Assembly: GCA_017626405.1 (NCBI GenBank)
Contig: JAGAIS010000006.1
Coordinates: 71,100 to 135,099 of the forward strand
Origin: Bacilli bacterium
Lineage (GTDB): Bacteria > Bacillota_I > Bacilli_A > RF39 > UBA660
DNA: 64,000 nucleotides
Direction of reading: 5' to 3'
Within the stretch, counting starts at the first letter, position 1; each line of letters starts with the position of its first letter. The translations under genes and the position numbers were made by a program. Shown here piece by piece: positions 63,843 through 64,000 of the stretch. Under the pieces are notes generated by a model. It saw nothing but the letters and a program-made list of their open reading frames with translations, did no database searches and was not told where the DNA came from.

Positions 63843-64000
63843 TATTTCGTAAACTCAGTAGATTTATCTAGAGAAGTTTCGCTTAGGCTCTTAAATAATT
63901 CTTTTTGCTTTCTATCTATTTTGGTAGGAATGATAATACTTACAATACCATAAGCATCTCCCTTTTTGCCACTCTTCTCATCATCGACACCTTTACCTCT
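63824..64000 (-). CDS. dnaJ: Chaperone DnaJ, 3' end only
   Basis: 58 codons plus stop run off the window edge. RGKGVDDEKSGKKGDAYGIV and IIPTKIDRKQKELFKSL match the C-terminal substrate-binding domain of DnaJ (usual RGxGxPxxxGxGDLYVxV...P..L...Q..L). The J domain and zinc fingers lie outside. Expected partner of DnaK upstream. Confidence 0.8.
   Translation of the reverse strand, partial: RGKGVDDEKSGKKGDAYGIVSIIIPTKIDRKQKELFKSLSETSLDKSTEFTKYKKYID

Noticed and set aside
1-64000. CRISPR arrays, insertion sequences or prophage
   Set aside because: No regular direct-repeat array, transposase, terminal repeats or phage structural genes were found by reading the window.

Overview
The window is a 64 kb piece of a very AT-rich, gene-dense Gram-positive chromosome. 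Genes use the standard code: TGA ends rarA and rimM, and tryptophan is TGG. The family content is Bacilli-like: recU next to ponA, yceD next to rpmF, a YneF protein, a RecU-type resolvase, SpoIIP, a ComN-like protein, and a 6S RNA candidate directly upstream of tcdA, as I recall for Bacillus. The AT content, short intergenic gaps and trimmed proteins fit an uncultured host-associated lineage near Erysipelotrichia or the RF39-type Bacilli. That placement is inference; no rRNA is present to test it.

Layout. 1-10.4 kb holds a truncated pyrimidine-nucleoside phosphorylase, a HerA-like ATPase, the 6S RNA candidate with tcdA, gpsA-rarA, a kinase-like protein, xerD, and a surface transglutaminase with a zinc-ribbon partner. 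10.4-11.1 kb is a 0.7 kb gene-free island, almost pure A+T, that carries a dif site matching Bacillus subtilis dif at 25 of 28 positions. A perfect 10 bp inverted repeat flanks dif, and its symmetry centre coincides exactly with the centre of dif. This is therefore the replication terminus. Genes to the right of it lie mostly on the minus strand, as expected. A helix-turn-helix gene with its own operator array abuts the island.

12-32 kb is a housekeeping block: efp, rpmG, a class B PBP, uvrC, dtd, an RSH alarmone enzyme, a MATE-type flippase, tig, rimM-trmD, an rRNA methyltransferase, der, a prepilin-like protein and ysxC. 32-39 kb is on the plus strand: recU-ponA and a PilB/GspE ATPase with an unusual acidic tail. 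39-50 kb carries tsf-rpsB with a structured leader, a large putative cysteine-peptidase-like protein, an M29 aminopeptidase, several orphan genes, tRNA-Met, a DHH phosphoesterase, and rpmF-yceD-yneF. 50-64 kb holds helD, obg-smr-pfkB, two lipid-anchored or membrane-anchored orphans with a truncated XRE regulator, tRNA-Arg, spoIIP with a small partner, an anaerobic ribonucleotide reductase operon (nrdD-nrdG-dut) facing a Crp/Fnr regulator across a shared palindrome, a gluzincin-like protein, and the 3' end of dnaJ.

The most notable observations are: (i) the symmetric accessory arms around dif beside an HTH gene; (ii) an RSH protein that keeps its synthetase residues but has lost most hydrolase residues; (iii) the nrdD/Crp-Fnr palindrome at about -42; (iv) a PilB ATPase with a codon-diverged 27-residue duplication and a roughly 330-residue acidic tail; (v) a PfkB protein that lacks the GAGD catalytic signature. 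No CRISPR array, insertion sequence, prophage or rRNA gene was seen.
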